64,000 nucleotides of DNA from Spirosoma sp. 48-14 (GTDB lineage: Bacteria > Bacteroidota > Bacteroidia > Cytophagales > Spirosomataceae), in assembly GCF_001898575.1 (NCBI RefSeq), contig NZ_MKUD01000022.1, forward strand, positions 51,006 to 115,005, given 5' to 3'. How positions within the stretch are numbered: the stretch's first letter is position 1; each line of letters starts with the position of its first letter. Positions 63,001 through 64,000 of the stretch are shown here, one piece after another. The notes beneath the pieces were generated by a model. It did not search any database, was not told the DNA's origin, and was given only the letters and a program-made list of their open reading frames with translations. A program made the translations under genes and the position numbers.

Positions 63001-63293
63001 GAAGACCGGGAGCCGATGGTTACATCCTGCGAAACATATCCAATGGCTGAAACGGTAAGCACATTGCGGCCCGAGGCTACATTCAATGAAAACTGTCCAT
63101 TGGCATCGGTGACCACGCCCGTTTGGGTGCCCTTTACCACAACGTTCGCTCCGGGGACTGCGCTGTTGTCATTTCCGTCGGTAATGCGGCCCGTTATTTT
63201 GCGGTCCTGAGCATAAACGCTTATGCAAAGGAGCCAGCTAAATAAAAATAGGACCACCGTACGACATGTTTGCCGTAAATAATTGTTTGTCAT
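60033..63293 (-). CDS. SusC/RagA-family TonB-linked outer-membrane receptor
   Basis: The 1086-residue protein has a signal peptide (VVLFLFSWLLCISVYAQ), then a carboxypeptidase-like domain (ITGRITDGNDNSAVPGANVVVKGTQTGVVTDANGQFSL), then the SusC-specific plug region (DIKTLSEVVVTGYGAQAKRDITGAVATVDTKQL, GNENAPGGGVMVRIRGFGTINDNSPLYVVDGVP). A barrel ending GLNLSF follows. With the downstream SusD it forms a TonB-driven uptake complex for glycans or peptides. Adjacent genes give no clue to the ligand. Confidence 0.93.
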   Translation of the reverse strand: MTNNYLRQTCRTVVLFLFSWLLCISVYAQDRKITGRITDGNDNSAVPGANVVVKGTQTGVVTDANGQFSLNVASGRNVLTVSAIGYVSQDVTIGSRSSVDITLAPDIKTLSEVVVTGYGAQAKRDITGAVATVDTKQLLSVPSTNVGQALQGRVAGVQVGNENAPGGGVMVRIRGFGTINDNSPLYVVDGVPTKGNLNTLNLNDVESMQILKDASAASIYGSRAGNGVVIITTKKGKAGKPKFTYDVYYGSQRHGKLLDMLNTQEYAQLTWESRINSGVVGANGNPVHSQFGNGPTPVIPDFVLPSGASASDPRVALNPDGTYKNYNNDINSPNFLLITKANKVGTNWLEEIFQTAPIQNHQLGVSGGNENGRYAMSLNYFNQDGIMKYTGYKRYSLRANTEFNVNKRVRVGQNFQVAYGERIAQANGNNAESNPISFAYRIQPIIPVYDVAGNFAGTRGGDLDNANNPVALLYRNKDNVQKEIRLFGNAFAEVDILPNLTARTSFGIDYNLYNYRNYIIRDIESAEARGSNQLTTNNNYEWTWTWYNTLTYNLSLGDRHRFNVIAGTESIKNYFETFDATRTNFAVDDIENRYLSAGTGVQTNNGGASNWRLASEFAKVNYALDDKYLIDLTIRRDRSSRFAPEYRSAVFPAASVGWRVSKENFFKPLTLVDDLKFRAGLGQTGNQEIGNYNSFTQFSTNPATSFYDINGTRTSAVPGYELTQFGNAKAKWETTTSLNIGFDASLLKNRLTVNFDWYTRTTSDMLFPVSAPLTQGVATNPFQNIGEMRNRGIDLMINYGDKIGSSGLTYNIGANFSTYRNTVTKTNGDPSTQYFGINDERIQNFVVTQQNYPIASFFGYTIDGIFQTNEEAKAYLPQFGATTANNPENVAGRFKFRDVNGDGVINSGDLSIIGNPHPKFTYGLNINLNYKNFGLTLFGQGVQGNQIFNYVKYWTDFPTFAGNRSTRMLYDSWRPGKTDAILPQLRASDQISILPSTYYLESGSYFRMKNIQLTYQLPQTLLNKLKMGATSVYIQGQNLFTVTKYSGMDPEINLRNYTAGNDRQIGVDGGSYPVAKTILVGLNLSF

Positions 63294-63416
63294 AGGGTTG
63301 ATTGGAATTAGTAAAATGTATAGAAAAATTGGATAGGTAATTATGCCTAAATATAAAGAGTAAGACGTTTTATATTATGTTGCTTTTATGTAAAAAATTA
63401 AAAATAAAGCACAAAA

Positions 63417-63446
63417 AAGCCCGTGCGCTAGCTAACGCACGGGCTT
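63417..63446 (-). terminator. Rho-independent terminator after the phosphohexomutase gene
   Basis: AAGCCCGTGCG (63417-63427) pairs with CGCACGGGCTT (63436-63446); on the minus strand the stem is followed by TTTTTTG. It ends the mutase transcript 47 nt after the stop and before susC. Confidence 0.93.
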
Positions 63447-63493
63447 AGTATATGATTACTCCTGTTTTTTAACTAAAACAAAAGCAGGGTTTT

Positions 63494-64000
63494 CTAGTTT
63501 AGCTGCAATTCATCAATCACACGCTGCACTTTTGCTTTTAATTGAGCATAAGTATCATCGAAGGCCTCTTTGCTTTCCAGTGGTTCGCGAACGCTGACGT
63601 AAAATTTAATTTTAGGCTCAGTACCCGACGGACGAGCTGATACCTTGGTCCCATCTTCGGTAAAGAATTGTAATACGTTGGACGATTCAATACCCATTTT
63701 CCCCGCTTCAATGGCCGTCGTTGCACCAGACTGTGCATCCAATCGTGTTAGTGCTTTATAATCATCGACACGTACGACAGGCGATCCGGCAATCGATTTT
63801 GGAGGGTTGGCCCGGAAGTCGGCCATCATTTTCTGAATTTCTTCGGCACCTGATTTACCTTTCTTCGTCAGCGATACCAACGCTTCGTAATAGAAGCCAT
63901 TTTCCATGTACATGGCCATCAGCATGTCGAACAGGCTCTTGCCCTGATCTTTGGCATAGGCGGTTAGCTCGGCAATGATCGCGCAGGAGGCAATGGCGTC
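63494..64000 (-). CDS. Phosphohexomutase (phosphoglucomutase/phosphomannomutase), C-terminal part
   Basis: Only the last 168 codons are in the window; the N-terminus lies beyond 64000. The open frame is continuous to the edge. The C-terminal domain of the alpha-D-phosphohexomutase family is visible: VSARPSGTEPKIKFYVSV with the phosphate-binding RPSGTEPK loop, preceded by LFDMLMAMYMENGFYYEA and a charged helical region. It interconverts hexose 1- and 6-phosphates. Whether it is Pgm, ManB or GlmM-like cannot be told from the end alone. Confidence 0.88.
   Translation of the reverse strand, partial: DAIASCAIIAELTAYAKDQGKSLFDMLMAMYMENGFYYEALVSLTKKGKSGAEEIQKMMADFRANPPKSIAGSPVVRVDDYKALTRLDAQSGATTAIEAGKMGIESSNVLQFFTEDGTKVSARPSGTEPKIKFYVSVREPLESKEAFDDTYAQLKAKVQRVIDELQLN

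Noticed and set aside
1..64000. tRNA, rRNA, CRISPR, insertion sequence, prophage
   Set aside because: No matching structure, transposase, integrase or spaced repeat array was seen on reading both strands; small RNAs without strong motifs could still be missed.

Overview
The window looks like chromosome of an aerobic Bacteroidota bacterium, most likely order Cytophagales and Spirosoma-like. This is inferred from gene content, not from a database search. Supporting signs are a SusC/SusD pair, an Oar-type TonB receptor, a PafA-type alkaline phosphatase, a PadR plus prefix-domain permease pair, gene starts without Shine-Dalgarno sequences, and one near-ideal Bacteroidota promoter (TTTG-N19-TAnnTTTG) driving the SRP RNA gene. 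Coding density is high, with about 51 protein genes and one RNA gene. I saw no tRNA, rRNA, CRISPR array, insertion sequence or prophage.

Layout. 1-7 kb: YitT-type membrane protein (cut by the window edge), cysE-cysK for cysteine synthesis, a secreted glucose/sorbosone dehydrogenase, a BFN/UVR protein and the etfB-etfA electron-transfer flavoprotein operon. 7-15 kb: a TPR protein, a lipoprotein, padR with its permease, a YadA-head-repeat surface protein, an unusual Nramp-like transporter and dps. 15-21 kb: a Tat-type TIM-barrel protein, an FtsE-like ATPase, transaldolase, galK, the 4.5S/SRP RNA gene, a TPR lipoprotein, TMEM220-like and HMG-CoA lyase genes. 21-27 kb: an atypical HesB/IscA-like protein, a 1301-residue NtrY-like sensor kinase, a free-standing NUMOD4-HNH endonuclease beside AT-rich DNA, and a CoA-binding protein. 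27-33 kb: a co-oriented run selD, alpha/beta hydrolase, RsmI-like methylase, MBL hydrolase, pssA, purS, fabH (read right to left). 33-44 kb: Oar-like TonB receptor, GDPD, secreted MBL protein, patatin, polyprenyl synthase, sterol-desaturase-like protein, pafA, birA. 44-58 kb: rsfS, ftsH, yfcE-like, acyl-CoA synthetase, nucleoside transporter, ppk1, gyrB, ald, tsaE. 58-64 kb: a SusC/SusD operon and the end of a phosphohexomutase.

The most unusual feature is not a gene. At least 18 gene junctions hold long inverted repeats, several with perfect stems of 22 to 36 bp, far longer than an ordinary terminator. Many arms are built from short words repeated at 7- or 8-nt spacing, and the same word families recur at unrelated junctions. 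Arms often run exactly to, or into, the stop codons of flanking genes and supply their last residues. In one hairpin the two arms differ by exactly one 7-nt word. I treat this as the best candidate for an undescribed system: a family of word-built intergenic palindromes that may act as terminators or RNase III sites and may be kept symmetrical by template switching. Ordinary rho-independent terminators occur beside them and are annotated separately.
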